Translations under genes and position numbers: made by a program
DNA from: Acanthococcus lagerstroemiae
Lineage: Eukaryota > Arthropoda > Insecta > Hemiptera > Eriococcidae
NCBI GenBank assembly: GCA_031841125.1
Contig: CM063111.1
Span: 39,692,955-39,756,954, forward strand
Length of the DNA: 64,000 nt
Direction of reading: 5' to 3'
Notes under the pieces: model-generated
What the model saw: the letters and a program-made list of their open reading frames with translations, nothing else
Database searches by the model: none
What the model was told of the DNA's origin: nothing
Shown here: in pieces, positions 45,046 through 57,000 of the stretch
Layout: the number at the start of each line of letters is the position of its first letter
Position numbering within the stretch: position 1 is the first letter of the stretch

Positions 45046-45275
45046 ACCTCTCGTATAGTCCTGACCTCGCCCCCTGCAACTTTTAGTTATTTCCTCAACT
45101 GAAGGCAGCCTTACGCGGTCGTCAATTCAACACGAGTCAAGAAGTCATCACCGCAGCGCAGATGTTTTTCTCCTTGTTACCGGCGGCGCAATACATACCA
45201 ACAGTCGAAAAATGGCAAGAACGAATGGACGCCTGTATAGCCCCATGAATGGCGCTTGTTTTGAGAAAGATATTC
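45046..45275 (+). pseudogene. mariner transposase C-terminus, plus copy, inverted to its neighbour
   Basis: Plus-strand text YSPDLAPCNF (third catalytic Asp region), a stop, LFPQLKAALRGRQFNTSQ, then EVITAAQMFFSLLPAAQY and KWQERMDACIAP, breaking near the end. About 135 bp is an inverted repeat of 44895-45030. The pair arose from two insertions or an inverted duplication, and the 3' side is cut by the repeat starting at 45276. Confidence 0.78.
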
Positions 45276-46047
45276 AGGGAGGCTTTGAACTACCCCAACC
45301 CTACTCACCTTAAAAAATAGCGACACCTTGGGGAAGGAATACTCGGCAATTTTTTCAAAAACTGATTTTGGGGGCTTGACCTCCTAAAAAAATTAGCACA
45401 ACCTGTGGGGAAGGGAATTTATATAGTTATTCAAGCAGTCAGGGGACCATCCTCAACAATTTTCCGCAAAAAACGAATGCTTGTGAAAACTGTTTTTTAT
45501 TTTTTCTTGTTTCTTGTTTGCTTAGATTATTATGATAAGGAACAGTATCAGGGGGTAGGTGTCGGCCTTTGTCTCGACCATCATGAAGAAAAGGATGCAG
45601 ACAAAGTGGTTGAGGCAGAGGACCGACAGAAAAAGCTCGCCCCACACTGGACACAACGACTCTGCACCATTCTAGAGCTACTGCAATTGCTACGGACCCC
45701 TGGCAAGGTTCATCCCGTCGTCGTCACCTTCCTGCGTTGCCGTGAGGGGAAGGAAGGTAGCGCGTCCCTCCATGGTGTTCCGAATTTGAGGGTAATCCTC
45801 GGTGAGCGTTTTGCCTCTGTCAGTAAGGTGTCCCATAGTGGTCCTGGCAGGACAGCACAAATCAGAAGAGGAGCGGAGAAAGGGGACCTCGGGCCAGACT
45901 CAATGCGTCCCTCTGGTCACTGATGCGATACTCGAAAGGGTAGTTTTTGTGGTCGGGGTGCAGTGTCTGAAGCGCCACTTTGGCATGTGTGCATCGCCAT
46001 ATGCTCCACCAAGAGAGAGGGGAGGGAGGTTCTAAATGCAAAATATG
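45276..46047 (-). repeat. unclassified interspersed repeat, reverse copy
   Basis: Reverse complement of 1512-2330 over about 770 bp, including AGCCTCCC at one end and TTCTAAATGCAAAATAT at the other. It shows that the second, longer unit at 1512-2330 is the complete form. The 172-codon plus frame 45405-45923 within it is not conserved in the other copy. Confidence 0.75.
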
Positions 46048-47601
46048 ATGGATATTCGAACAAAATCACTCATTGCAAGTCGTTTTTTGCTCCTCTCAAG
46101 TGATATTTCAGTTTTTGGGGCTGAAATCCCGATCTAATCAATTTCAAAGAAATTACCAATTACGGACACATTTGACGCCCCTGAAAGGAGTAAACGAGTG
46201 CAAATGTTTGGCCTGTTGAACTTTCTTCTCATGCTTTTCGACTCAAAAGTTGAGAATATGGAGACACAGAAACCCTCATTAATTCTAGGCACTGGTTGCC
46301 GTTGCCAACTCAACAGCTAACATTCCGGAGAAAATCAGCGGTTTTTTCGCAACTTAGTGGCCAAGAATTGGTTCACATGCGAGGTGTACAGGCTGTCTTT
46401 TTCGTTTCTCATCCATGGGTTGGGGTTATTCGCCCGAGCGCACCTCAACGTAGTGGAAATATTTACTTCGTTCCCGTTATAGTACTTTTACCCTCTCTGT
46501 TCTCTTTCCCTTTCATTTTTATCCGAGGTACAACACAGCGTCTATACATGCAGAATTTTTGCAGAAACCAAAATCGGAAATAAGCAAGCGTAAATATTTT
46601 TTATATTGATTGGTAACGAGGCCTAAAGGGAAGTTTACCTACGTTCTTCACTCACATAACATTTCTCGCCTCGCCTATATCTATACTCGCGTAATGGCTG
46701 AACAGGGTATTTTTGCGAGCTCGAATTAATCTCGATAATATGTTAAAGAGCTCGGCGGTCGTTATTTCCGCATTCGGCTCACGTTACCGCATCAAAATCA
46801 CCGTGCTGATACTTCACGATATGCCTTCATTCACCGTACCAACTACACGCAAGATTCGGCTGTACGAACGTTACGGTTGTCTAAGCATACGACCCAAGGG
46901 GCATCTTCGAGTTGGCATCGATTTCGGAAATTCTTCGTGTATCCGTACACGGCTGGGTTGAGCCCGTCAAATGAACTTTACATGTTGCTTCGTAAAAATA
47001 AGGATAACGAAGGAGTGTACGATTGATTTTTCAAACAATTTTTTTTTTTTTATTATTATTATTACCATAAATATGAGAACAACTGTTACGGCGTGAATGT
47101 AAGCAGCAGCTGTCAACATTTTTCGCCGTCGATAAGCAGAAAAAAAGGCGAATAATTGATGAAATAGTCGGACTCGATTCGAGGGTACGTTTGAAAAAAT
47201 TCAACACCGTCGTCATTACGCAAATTAACTTTTGTCGTGCTGCGAGAAAACATTTCTAAATTAAATTTATTCTCGTGTCTTTTTTTTTCTTCTTTCCTTT
47301 TATCGTCTCTGTAGACGAGTATGCAAACCGCCAGACTTTTGGTGCGGAGTTGCGGTTCAAACGCCTAAGCTGGGAGTTTCCGTGCTTTTAAAAGCAGCGG
47401 CGAGATTTGAGAATAATTCGCCAGCGGGTCGGAAAAAAGTAGAAAAAGGGGGTTGAGGTGTTCGAGGTATGTTAGGGAATCCCTTTCGATCCTCAAATTC
47501 AATCTGTAGTGACTGGCCGAACACTCAGCTCTGCCACACATCCCACAGATGAAGGCACGTAGCTATCTGCTGAAAAGAGGTGAAACACGTCGGAAATAAG
47601 C
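46048..47601. other. unique-looking DNA, no gene recognised
   Basis: Mixed composition with CpG-containing stretches at 46700-46960 and 47330-47440. Several 60-95 codon frames exist without splice support or recognisable domains. Confidence 0.3.
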
Positions 47602-47765
47602 CAGGTATAAGAGGTCAGCCGGAAGCTGAAGTCGGAAGCCGATAGTCAGTATATTTTAAACAAAATTTTAAGAAGCCGAAAAAGTTGGAAGTTGGTAGCC
47701 GATAGAGAAGCCAATTGTTTTTCAGCTTCTTAATTAACTTCTTGTGATTTGCGACTTCTGCTCTT
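47602..47765. repeat. GAAGCCGGAAG word array
   Basis: Begins CAGGTATAAGAGGTCAGCC and consists of GGAAGCTGAAG, TCGGAAGCCGATAG and AAGCCGAAAAAG words. A related patch at 49885-50012 ends CATCCCTG, whose reverse complement CAGGGATGAGAAGTCA resembles the start here. It is probably one family of word-array MITEs; the far end of this copy is unclear. Confidence 0.45.
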
Positions 47766-48220
47766 TGTCGTCTCGGATAATATCAATATATGATCTCCTC
47801 TTTTCAATGAGCTATCGCACAGTACAATAGTGGGTCTTCCAGTAGATTATTTTCAGTCTAAAATAGTACCTTATAGAGTCCAAATATAGGTACATTATCT
47901 TCAACACGCTCTCCTGTAAAATTACAATTTTGACGGACTTCCATGCTCCTTCATGAAAGTGTAAGGTTACATTTAAAAAATTTCTGAATCCTCGAAAGGC
48001 AAAAAATGTGCATTGTTTAGTATTCAGTAGTGTTGACCTACATTCATCGGCGTTGGTGAATCTTTTGGGAGATGGGTGTAGTATGTTGTATCAAAAGTAT
48101 CTAACAGTTATTTAAGTCATTTATTTTCAGTCATGATCATTTAAAAATTTAAGAATCAGCAAATTATACCTTGAGAGAGAAAACAAAGAATTTAGAATTG
48201 GAAAATTCTATTATAATGAC

Positions 48221-48848
48221 CAGGGCTGCAATATTTATGCGAATGCATATTTTTATCTATGGTGTATAAGTATAAGTTTCAACAGATCTTCACGAATCAT
48301 AGAATTCTGAGTCAAGTGAGCAGCACTTCATCCTGCATATTTCGCATATTATGGCATTTACCGCATATTTTGCACCAATTCCGCTTATTTTTCAAATGTT
48401 TCCCCTAAAAAGTAATTTTTTTAGTTCTGAGAATGATGTTCGACCCCAAAAAAATTGAGAAGACGTAATAGTTAATGAATCAGTGGAAAAGTTTTTAGAA
48501 AAATATGTTCTTTTGCACGTGAGATAACCTTTCTCTTGCCCGCATCACATTCATCGGTCATCAAGAAATTACGAATAGGGGCATTATCTCCTGGGTGCAT
48601 CTCCTATTAAAAGAAGATTGGACTCTTAATGAGATACTTTGCTGGATCATTTTAAAATATGCGATAAAAATTGTCTCAGTGTATCCAAATTAATTTATCC
48701 TTTGAAATGATATACCCATATTGTATTTGCATATTTATGCATATTCTACAATGTTAGCGCATATTTTTGGCATATTATTTAGACTGAATTCAATGCATAA
48801 AATATGCGCATGTTTCGCTATTTTTTGTGCATGAAAATTGCAGCCTTG
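48221..48848. mobile_element. hAT-like MITE with GCATATT words
   Basis: The ends CAGGGCTGCAATATTTATGC and, reverse-complemented, CAAGGCTGCAATTTTCATGC are inverted. The flanks ATAATGAC and CTAATGAC match at 7 of 8. Near both ends the sequence is rich in GCATATTT / GCATATTA words. Confidence 0.8.
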
Positions 48849-48944
48849 CTAATGACGATAAATCGAAATATCAGCTTACAAGAGTCTTCGCATGTATGAC
48901 ATGCTCATGTGAGTCGTGTGAGACGTGATCACTATGCGCGTATT

Positions 48945-49558
48945 AAGGTAGGTGAGCACAATAAGGCCCTAATTTAAAGTCTTGGCTCTCGAGATTTTCA
49001 TGTAAGTGATTTCATGTTTTTCCTTTTTGTGTTACAGTCGTCGACTGAAATATTTAAAAATTGGCTAGCTTGAAATTTTTCTATACTGCTCCACGTTTCT
49101 CTGATCTTCTAATAAAAATACCTCTTTTTCAAAACTTGATAAGGCCAGCGCACCAAAGAAGGCTGGGCCTGACCTGATAAGACCCAACCTAATACCTTAA
49201 ATAAGCCTGACCTGAAATTCGGTAAATAAAAAGTTAAGCACGGTTCAAATAGAAATTTATGAGTAAGTTATAACTTATAACTGAAATGATAATCAATTGA
49301 TCTTACCAGGTTGGGCCTTATTAGGTTACATAACACCATTTTTCGTGAGTATCGCATACCTCGATTCCAAATTGCTCAAATTTCACTTTTCTGACGTCGA
49401 TCGTTAACCAACTACCACTGCAACAACTATCCAATGTTTGATTTCTGGATAAGGAACAACTTTGCTGCACGTTTTCATGCAGTCTAAAGCATAGCAGTCA
49501 AGGTCGGTACATTGGGCCTTATATTGGGGATCCGGGCCTTATTGGGTTCGTCTACCTT
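48945..49558. mobile_element. MITE with AAGGTAG ends and AAGGCCC words
   Basis: The ends AAGGTAGGTGAGCACAATAA and, reverse-complemented, AAGGTAGACGAACCCAATAA both run into GGCCC. Internal copies of GGGCCTTAT/ATAAGGCC occur at about 49140, 49313, 49514 and 49533. The target duplication is unclear, so the superfamily is unassigned. Confidence 0.65.
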
Positions 49559-49884
49559 ATGCAATAAAATTAGTTTTTTCCCCATGAAAATGTAGTATTC
49601 TAGACGAAGAAGTATATTTAGCCTTAGTTTATTATTTTAGTGCATTCATAACAAAAGGGGGGGGGGTCATTTATTTTCAGATTTCGATTTTGTTAGACAC
49701 CCTGTGTATGTGTATTGTGAGTTATGTGTATGGTACGGTACTACTAATTGCGGGATCACATGGTACTAATTCGTTTACAAATTTTTTATAACTACAAGTA
49801 TAAATATAATTATTGACCTTTGAATTGGAGGGGGTGTTATTTTGATCATTTCTACCCCCTCCCTCAGCGACGCTCACGGCCAGT

Positions 49885-50012
49885 AGCCGACAGGCGGAAA
49901 AAGTAGCCAGAAATTTGTTGATTTCGGAAGGAAATTGGAAGTCAGAAGCTTTATAAATTTGGGGTAGCCAAAAGCCGGAAGAGAAACTTTTTCAATTGAC
50001 TTCTCATCCCTG
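49885..50012 (-). repeat. GAAGCC word patch with CATCCCTG end
   Basis: See the array at 47602-47765. Plus-strand words GTAGCCGACAGGCGG, GTAGCCAG, GGAAGTCAGAAG and AAGCCGGAAG. Confidence 0.45.
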
Positions 50013-52739
50013 GAAATAACAAACGAGTTTGCACTTATGGACCGTCGAGAGTATTTAAACACTTTCAGTCACTAAATTCATACCATGAGTGATTTAAGCA
50101 AAAAAATAGAATTTAAAAAAATGAGATCATAAGCGGGAGTGGGGTTTTATGATGAATACAAAATACATCTCATATCGCCTGTGCTGAATCTTTCATTCCC
50201 AACTGTTTTCAGATGATTAAGAAAAAAATCATTTACTGGACTCGACTAGGGTTGCTAGACTGGCTAAGAATAAGAAGAGTAGGTACATGATTCAATATTT
50301 CAAACTTAATGGCGTCGGGAAATTAAATTTTTTAAAGAATGTATAAGAGTGTTAGAAAGGACACAAAAAAAGGCTGCTCGTGAAAGGCGAGAACAGAAAA
50401 TCTCGGATTCAGTGGCGTAGCCAAGCAGGAAGAAGTGTCTGGACCCTTTTTTTGCGACTTCATCAAGTAGGGTTTTTCTAATTTTAGCACCCCCCCTACA
50501 CTTCCTCCAACACCTCCTGTCTTTGGTCAAGACCACCCACAACCCTAAGCCGGCTGTGTTACTGTTTAAATCTTAAGGTTTTTTGTTACCTTGCTGAATA
50601 GTTTTTCAATTCTTTTGAATTCTTGGTGGAAGTACAAATACTAGGTCCCTGTTGTAACTTCCATTAATTAGGTCCAGAGAAAGAAACTTGAGATGAATTA
50701 CCTTAAGCTCACCTTTTTCTCAGCGCATCTTATAGAAATTATACGATCGTTTCTAATAGGAATTTGGAAACTGGAGGTACGTAGAGACTCTGAAATAATA
50801 ATGAAATATATTACAGCTGGGTGGCTGAATGCTGAACATCTCAATTCTTCTTTCTTTACGTACTTTTTTTTTGGGGGGGGGAGGGTAAAAAGAGTTGAAA
50901 TTGGGGAAGATTACTTAAGGGCGCAAGGTATAAAAAAGAGAGAGTAGAGTTGCACGTCGAACAGAGCTCATGTCGACAATTGGCAGAATAGGGAGAACAA
51001 GTTTTCAATAGCCTATCACCCCACGTTACAAAATCGTGACGTCACACACCATGCTTACGTAAAATTGATGTTCTGCCAGCATCAACATGCAATGTTTCAC
51101 ATGATAGAGCGTGAAATTTCCTTTCCAATGATATCGATAACTCATTTCCCCTAAAAAATGAATACGTATAGCACTGTTTTGCTCCAAGGTGTCGATGTAC
51201 TCCTTAAAGAGTACCTCTAGTAACCTTAATCTCGACCCAACCACAAGCGTGGGAACGGGGGAGTCTAGCCCCCCCCCCCGTCATTCCGTTAAAAAGAGCA
51301 TTTCAGAATATGTTTTAGCACATTAATTACAACAATAAGATGGCGAGATATGTGCTGTAGCGACCACTAACCCCTTCCCCCAATGAGATCTTCCTGCGCT
51401 GATGAACCCAACTTTGAAAAGGGAGGATTTTTAGAATATTCCATGAAGACAGAAAATTATAATAGCACTAACTTCCCATTTTACGATTTCTTTACATATA
51501 TTTATTATTTACTCGTACATTTATTCATACATTTATTTCGAGGAAACATTAATTGCACGTTAAAATAATGTGAACAAACGTTCGGAAGATAACGATAAAA
51601 TCGTGTGTATAAACGATAGGAAATTTGCCAATTAACGTTACACTTTGCACGCTTTCCTAAAGTGAAATAACAATAACTTGAAATGAGTTCAATGATTGAA
51701 AAATATATTACACTACTTTTTTTCCAGGTGTCTTCTTTCATGGGTCTTCCTTAAGTCTTTCTCTCAATTTTTTTCGGACTAAGTCAGTTTTACCTTTTTG
51801 CAGTCGGTATAGGATAAGAAAAAATGTATCACCATCAAAGAGCATCTAGCCATTTCTACTTTTCCCCAGAGCCTTAGTCCATTTTCCCTCGATGACATCC
51901 TCACATAAGTATGACCAAGATCCGAGTCAGCTTTACCGTTTTTGACTCTTTACCAATCGTAGGTTCACTATTCGTTTTTTTAAATTTTACCCCAAATATC
52001 TTTTTCCAACAGCTCTCCCCGAGTCTCACTCAAATGTTTTTCTAAGTTACCTAAAGCCACCCCATCCCCGGTTTCTTGGCGAACACGCGAAATTTATTCC
52101 AGAAGCTTGTTTTCTTTCCTTTGGAAATGTCGAACAGCAAGTCGGGCAAACTTCGTATCTTAAGTCTACCACTGCTCAGTTAGTCAGGCCTAGACTAGCA
52201 GAAAGGCAAAAATCTGGAAAATATTATTCTGATATGAAATAAGCTACAGACTTCTGAAAGGCAATCACGAGTCTATCCGAATTCCAAAAGTTGATAAGGC
52301 AATTCAAATTTACACCTCATAACAGAGATTCTTGTTAGAAGAAGTGGAAAAATTCTGAATCGAGAACTGCTGAGCATGCACAACTGTGTATGTTCATCGT
52401 TCATTAAAAATCTAATCACACATCAGAAAAATCGAGAGCCTTCGGATTACATCATCTTTTCGCCATCGACCCTTCCAACCACTCCCGGATACGTGCGTGC
52501 GTTTATTTGAAAATGAAGCGGCAATTTGTGCGAAAACATCCCATGTATGCGGTTCATTAGACCTTCCTAATCTAATTTCTTCTTTTCGGAGCATTCTACA
52601 ACGTACACGATAACAAGTGCTAACCGAACATTCCTTCGTTGAGACGGGGTTGAAATTAAATTATGTTAGATTTTCCCATTCATCGAAGTTTTTACTGTAT
52701 TTCGACTGCATTGTTTGGGTACGGGTCTCGATGATGAAA
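50013..52739. other. no gene recognised; one lone hAT-like end
   Basis: CAGTGGCGTAGCCAAGCAGG at 50410 matches the CAGTGGCG family end, but no opposite end was found. The remainder is AT-rich with no supported exon. Confidence 0.35.
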
Positions 52740-54611
52740 CAGCCTGTGAACACACAGTTGATACAAAAGTTGACACTTTTGTCGACATTTGATGATGTAA
52801 CGTTCTGTGAAACACAGTAGATACAAAACTCGACACATTTGTCGATATTCAAAATCAATCACATCTTCAACAGAACAAAGTTATCAAATTTGACAGGCGA
52901 AGTTGATTGAAAAATCAAGTTGCAACTAATATCATTGTCGACGTCGACTTTTCCGTCACCTTTTGCTAGTCAAAAACTGATGAAAAAGTCGATACCGAAA
53001 TATGTGCAGAAAAACGTTCAAGTAACTACAAATTTTCTGTGGACTTGGACTACTCAAATGTCGACAATAAAGTCGATATAGATTTCCATATATACTTTAA
53101 TCTTGCTATTGAGTCACGTAATTTCCGTATTCCTGATTAGACTAGACGCTAATAAGTTTTTTTTATTGCATATTCAATATTGACAATTTGCAATAGGGAT
53201 GGAAATGATATCGTTATTCAGGATTGGACATCAATACTGTCGATAACTAGTTCTGTTGTTCGCTGTCAATGAAAATGGCCCTTTAAATATGTAGCTTAAG
53301 TCTTCTATGAGCTTTTGTATCTTATGGAATATCGATTCAGTGGTTGTCAATCAAAGAAGCAGAGTAGGAATGATGAGAAAAACGGAAAAAGTAGGTTTCA
53401 CACTGCTGTAGGTGTTATAATAATTGATTTTGACAGTTATTGATAAGAAATTTGGAAAATCGATAATTATTGATGATGAAAATATCCGATATTTTTTCCA
53501 TCCCTAATTTGCAAGTTTCTCTAGTAATATGATATTGCTGTTCTACATTTTTTCTACACAAAATTCGATATCGATTATTTACTGAATGTCGATTCAAACT
53601 TCAACAGCAACAAACGTGTCAACGTGTTGATTCGACTGTTATTATAGTTGTATAACTGTACGAGTAATTAATTCGAAATAAAATTATTTCAGGCTATTAT
53701 GATGTTCAATAATAATGTCTAAGCAACAACATAAGAAATTCAAAAAAAATTACTAAATTAAAATGTCGAGTAAAATATCGAGTTTAATGTCAATGTCGAC
53801 ATTTGTTTTAGAAGAAGCTAGTGAAAATTTCACAATCAGTAGATCAGAAGATCTGTTTGTTATGATAACTATAAACTGTCAGCCATCCTGAAAATCCTCA
53901 GAGAAACCAAAGCTGATATCGACATTGAACTGGACATTTTAATTCAGTAGTTTCTAGTACATTTCTGATGCTGTTACTTAGACATTATTATCTGACATCG
54001 CATTAGCCTGGAATTACCTTATTTCGAATTAATTACCAATAGTCATGACATTAATAGTAGTCAACTTGCCAAGTTAACATGTTTGTTACTGTCGAAGTTT
54101 AAATTGGCAATTCCGTAGGTCGGCGATACCTAATTTTGTATAGAAAAACTGTTGAACCGCTAATATTATATTTATTTTAGAAAAACTTGCAGATTTTTGA
54201 TATCGAATACGTAATGAAGAACTGATTAACGTCAAGTCGAATCAGAAGTAGGAAAATTACATAACTCGATAACGAGATCAACGTCTGTGTAGAAATCTAC
54301 ATCGACCTTATCATCGACATTTGACTAGCTAAAGTCGACAAAAAATTTATAGTTATGAAGACGTTTTTCTGTACATAATTCGATATCGACTTTCTCATCA
54401 GCTCTTAAGTAGCAGAAATCGAATTTTTCATTGGTGTTTGACAAGTGAAAGACAACAAAAAAGTCAACATCGTTAACGATATCGGCTTCGACTCGACTTT
54501 TCAATTAACTTTGCCAGTCAAATTCGATAAATTTGTCGTGTCAGAAAAATGACCGTCTTTGAATGTCGATAGAAGTGTCGATTTTTATATCAACTGAGTT
54601 TCACGGGCCTA
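52740..54611. mobile_element. 1.87-kb element with inverted ends, filled with TCGA words
   Basis: The left end (CAGCCTGTGAACACACAG, then TTGATACAAAAGTTGACAC) and the right end reverse-complemented (TAGGCCCGTGAAACTCAG, then TTGATATAAAAATCGACAC) align for roughly 45 bp. The interior consists largely of GTCGACA, GTCGATA, ATCGACT and TCGATATCGA words, scattered with no period from end to end and in both orientations. It has no coding capacity. A target duplication could not be resolved. A MITE (53194-53506) is nested within. Confidence 0.6.
53194..53506. mobile_element. hAT-like MITE (TAGGGATGGAAA ends) with ATCGATA words
   Basis: The inverted ends TAGGGATGGAAATGATATCG and, reverse-complemented, TAGGGATGGAAAAAATATCG are flanked by a perfect 8-bp duplication ATTTGCAA (53186-53193 and 53507-53514). 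The 313-bp interior repeats ATCGATA, CGATAACTA, AATATCGATT and CGATAATTATTGAT words. It lies within the TCGA-word element. Confidence 0.85.
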
Positions 54612-56283
54612 TACGGTTGCTTGTCATTGAAATTATTTTAGGCACCTAAGCTGTGTTTTCCTTCCACGTTATTTAGGTGTAAAGTACACTACTAAAGCTT
54701 TGTAAATATGAGCCTGCCAACCCGAACTTTCCAGTCACAACTATCTAACTCGAGTTTTCGTGATCCTCGGGTCGTATAAAAGCTTCTTGAACTGGCAAAA
54801 AGGTTTCCGTTATCAAGCTCTGGGTTGACTATATGGAATTGTAAAATGTAAACGCGTGAGGCGAATGCCGCTTTAACGCGTAAACGTTAATCTGTGTCCC
54901 CGTATCAGCCGCTCGAACAGACCTAACTGTACAAACTCACCTCGACGCACAGTTTACACAGCAGCCCCGTGCTCTACTTTAGACTAATCTGCTACACAAT
55001 CCGATGGCTACATTAATCCCTCCAAAAGATCTCCGCTTCTGTTCTAAACGTTCTTTTGCCAGATCACGTAAGAAATTAACTCAAAAATTTACTTAAAACC
55101 ACTGCGTTATAGTTAGGTCATGTCTTTGCTTCCCAATGCTATAGAACTTGGAAATATCCACTTTTTTACATTTGGATCGATTTCTCGGATAGAGTTGCAC
55201 AAGTTTACGTTCAAATTTCGCATTTTCAATATTCGATAGGGCAGATATACCAAATATGCTCACTAGGGTGTGCGTGTTTCTTGGAAATTACTCGAGAAAG
55301 TGAAGTGTTTAGTCCGGACCGCAGCGAGGGCATTTGAAATCAAAATAACGAGAGCCTGTAAAAAGCGAGTGTATTGAACGATAGCAAAACGGGTCTTCAG
55401 AGTGCGAAAAAATATAAAGTGTAACTGGATTGTAAAAAATGTACTAAGACTGGACTAAAACTGAATTAAGACTGCACTGTAACTGAGATTAAACTAATGT
55501 CCTACACGGCCGATCGGTCAAGAAAAGAAAAATGAGTCGAGAAGAAGATTGTACTGAAAAGGTCACGCACCAGAAGTGTATAGAAATGCAGGAGACAAAA
55601 GACGTTTGTTTCACGCTCGTGCTACAAGGAAGTGACCAGGCAGAACGATTACACGATTTATGTAAAATTTATATTCACGCGGAGAGAGTTGCTGCAAGTG
55701 ATCCAGAAAAACAGACCTGTTGATTAACACGAAGTTCAACGCCTGTTACGTTGAAATGGTGTTTTTGGGTCACTAAATCCATTTAGTAATTTTTTCCAAC
55801 CTCTACTCTTCCGGTTCTACAGAGGGGCTCCTATTGATTAACACTAAATGTCTAATATGTTCTTAATAACAACGCTCTTATTCTAACGGGCAATACTACC
55901 AAAAATTTACAAGTCACCTCCAAAAAATTTTGAGCAGTTCCAAAAAATAACGGTACATATACATGCGTTTAAAAATTACATACTTGAAATCAGATTGTAT
56001 TTTTCTTTTGGAGGGAGGGGGGAGCACAGAAAAATTGTGATAAAACCGGCCATTTTCTGATTCGGAAAGCTCCAAAAAAAGCTCAGAATAGGCATTGCTA
56101 AATAAGTTTTTGTTTTTTTTGTTTTGTCACTGAATCCGTCTTTGAGGTAGCTCTACTCCATTTCCTCCCTGTCAGAATATCTCCCAAGAAAGCTGGTATT
56201 GATTAAGTATTACTAATTTCAACACATACAGGGTGTTTTACAAATTGCACTTTCCTTTTTTTTTTGATCACGAAGTCAGCTGT
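54612..56283. other. no gene firmly recognised
   Basis: 54780-54990 is somewhat GC-richer. A 63-codon frame at 55532-55723 (MSREEDCTEKVTHQKCIEMQ, with a purine-rich AAAATG start context) shows no known domain and lacks splice partners. Around 55740-56200, short blocks resemble the 23.6-28.2 kb satellite in reverse. Confidence 0.3.
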
Positions 56284-56369
56284 TTATGGGAGGAGGGGAA
56301 GGTGGATCTTCAAATGACGAAATCTAGTTTCTTTTCCGGAAAAAATGTTTTTCTCCCCCAGAAAATGAG

Positions 56370-57000
56370 TTTGAACGTATGATCTACTTTGGAATCGTAA
56401 ATGGAAAGGTACCGAAAGATATCGAAATAAAGATTCCTTGAGTCGCTGATTTCGAATATCACATCGGGCCCAGAAATCCAAATTTTAGACTCAAAATAGG
56501 TAAAATTAAATTAACTTAAAAATTTGAACAAAAAATTGAAACAGGTTTCTTTAAGTCGCTGATTTCGAATATCGCAACTGATTTTTGGCCTAACTCTGAC
56601 TGGACAACAGAATCTAAACTTCGGACCTAGAAAGGGTCAAAATTAAATTAGTTACAGGAAATAAGCAAAGCATCGAAATATGTGTCTTCTAAGGGCACTG
56701 ATATCGAATATTGCATCAAATCTTTGATTCGACTCCGATCTGACTTCCAAAAATCAAAGTAGGTATATATCGAAATAGGTGTTTTCGAATCGCTTATTTT
56801 AATAATTGCATTGAACTTTTCCATTTAGATATGATATGGGCTTCAATGTCAAAAAGGATTACTCTTTTCAAATGACTAAAATTAACTTACAAAGAAAGTG
56901 TCAAAATAGGGGTTTTTGAAACTTTCTTATTGAATAATGTAGGTAGGCGTTTTCATGGGGCGTTGATTTGAACACCAAACTTGATATTTTATATCGAAAA
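56370..57000. repeat. diverged tandem array, GTCGCTGATTTCGAATAT unit
   Basis: GAGTCGCTGATTTCGAATAT recurs at about 56440 and 56553, and in worn form at about 56695 (GGCACTGATATCGAATATTG), 56790, 56922 and 56957. Linking blocks are AAAATTAAATTA and ATCGAAATA. The period is roughly 100-140 bp. Non-coding. Confidence 0.6.

Larger units (their letters stand above)
48020..49880. mobile_element. CAGAGGCGTCGC-type MITE, copy 2, split by insertions
   Basis: 48024-48083 (GTGTTGACCTACATTCATCG) and about 49698-49880 (TATGTGTATTGTGAGTTATG to TTTCTACCCCCTCC) align with consecutive parts of 35764-36132. The intervening 1.6 kb starts CAAAAGTATCTAACAG and ends (reverse complement) CAGGGTGTCTAACAAA, so it is probably a further hAT-like insertion, itself holding the elements at 48221 and 48945. 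Confidence 0.55.

Noticed and set aside
45405..45923. 172-codon plus-strand frame
   Set aside because: Lies entirely in the reverse copy of the unclassified repeat and is not preserved at 1512-2330.
48113..49681. 15-bp repeat GTCATTTATTTTCAG as a target duplication
   Set aside because: The homology break with the 35.8-kb copy falls about 20-35 bases outside these positions, so the match is more likely part of inverted or subterminal sequence than a duplication.
50410..50542. Possible complete CAGTGGCGTAGCC element
   Set aside because: Only the left end is present; no opposite end or target duplication was found within several hundred bases.
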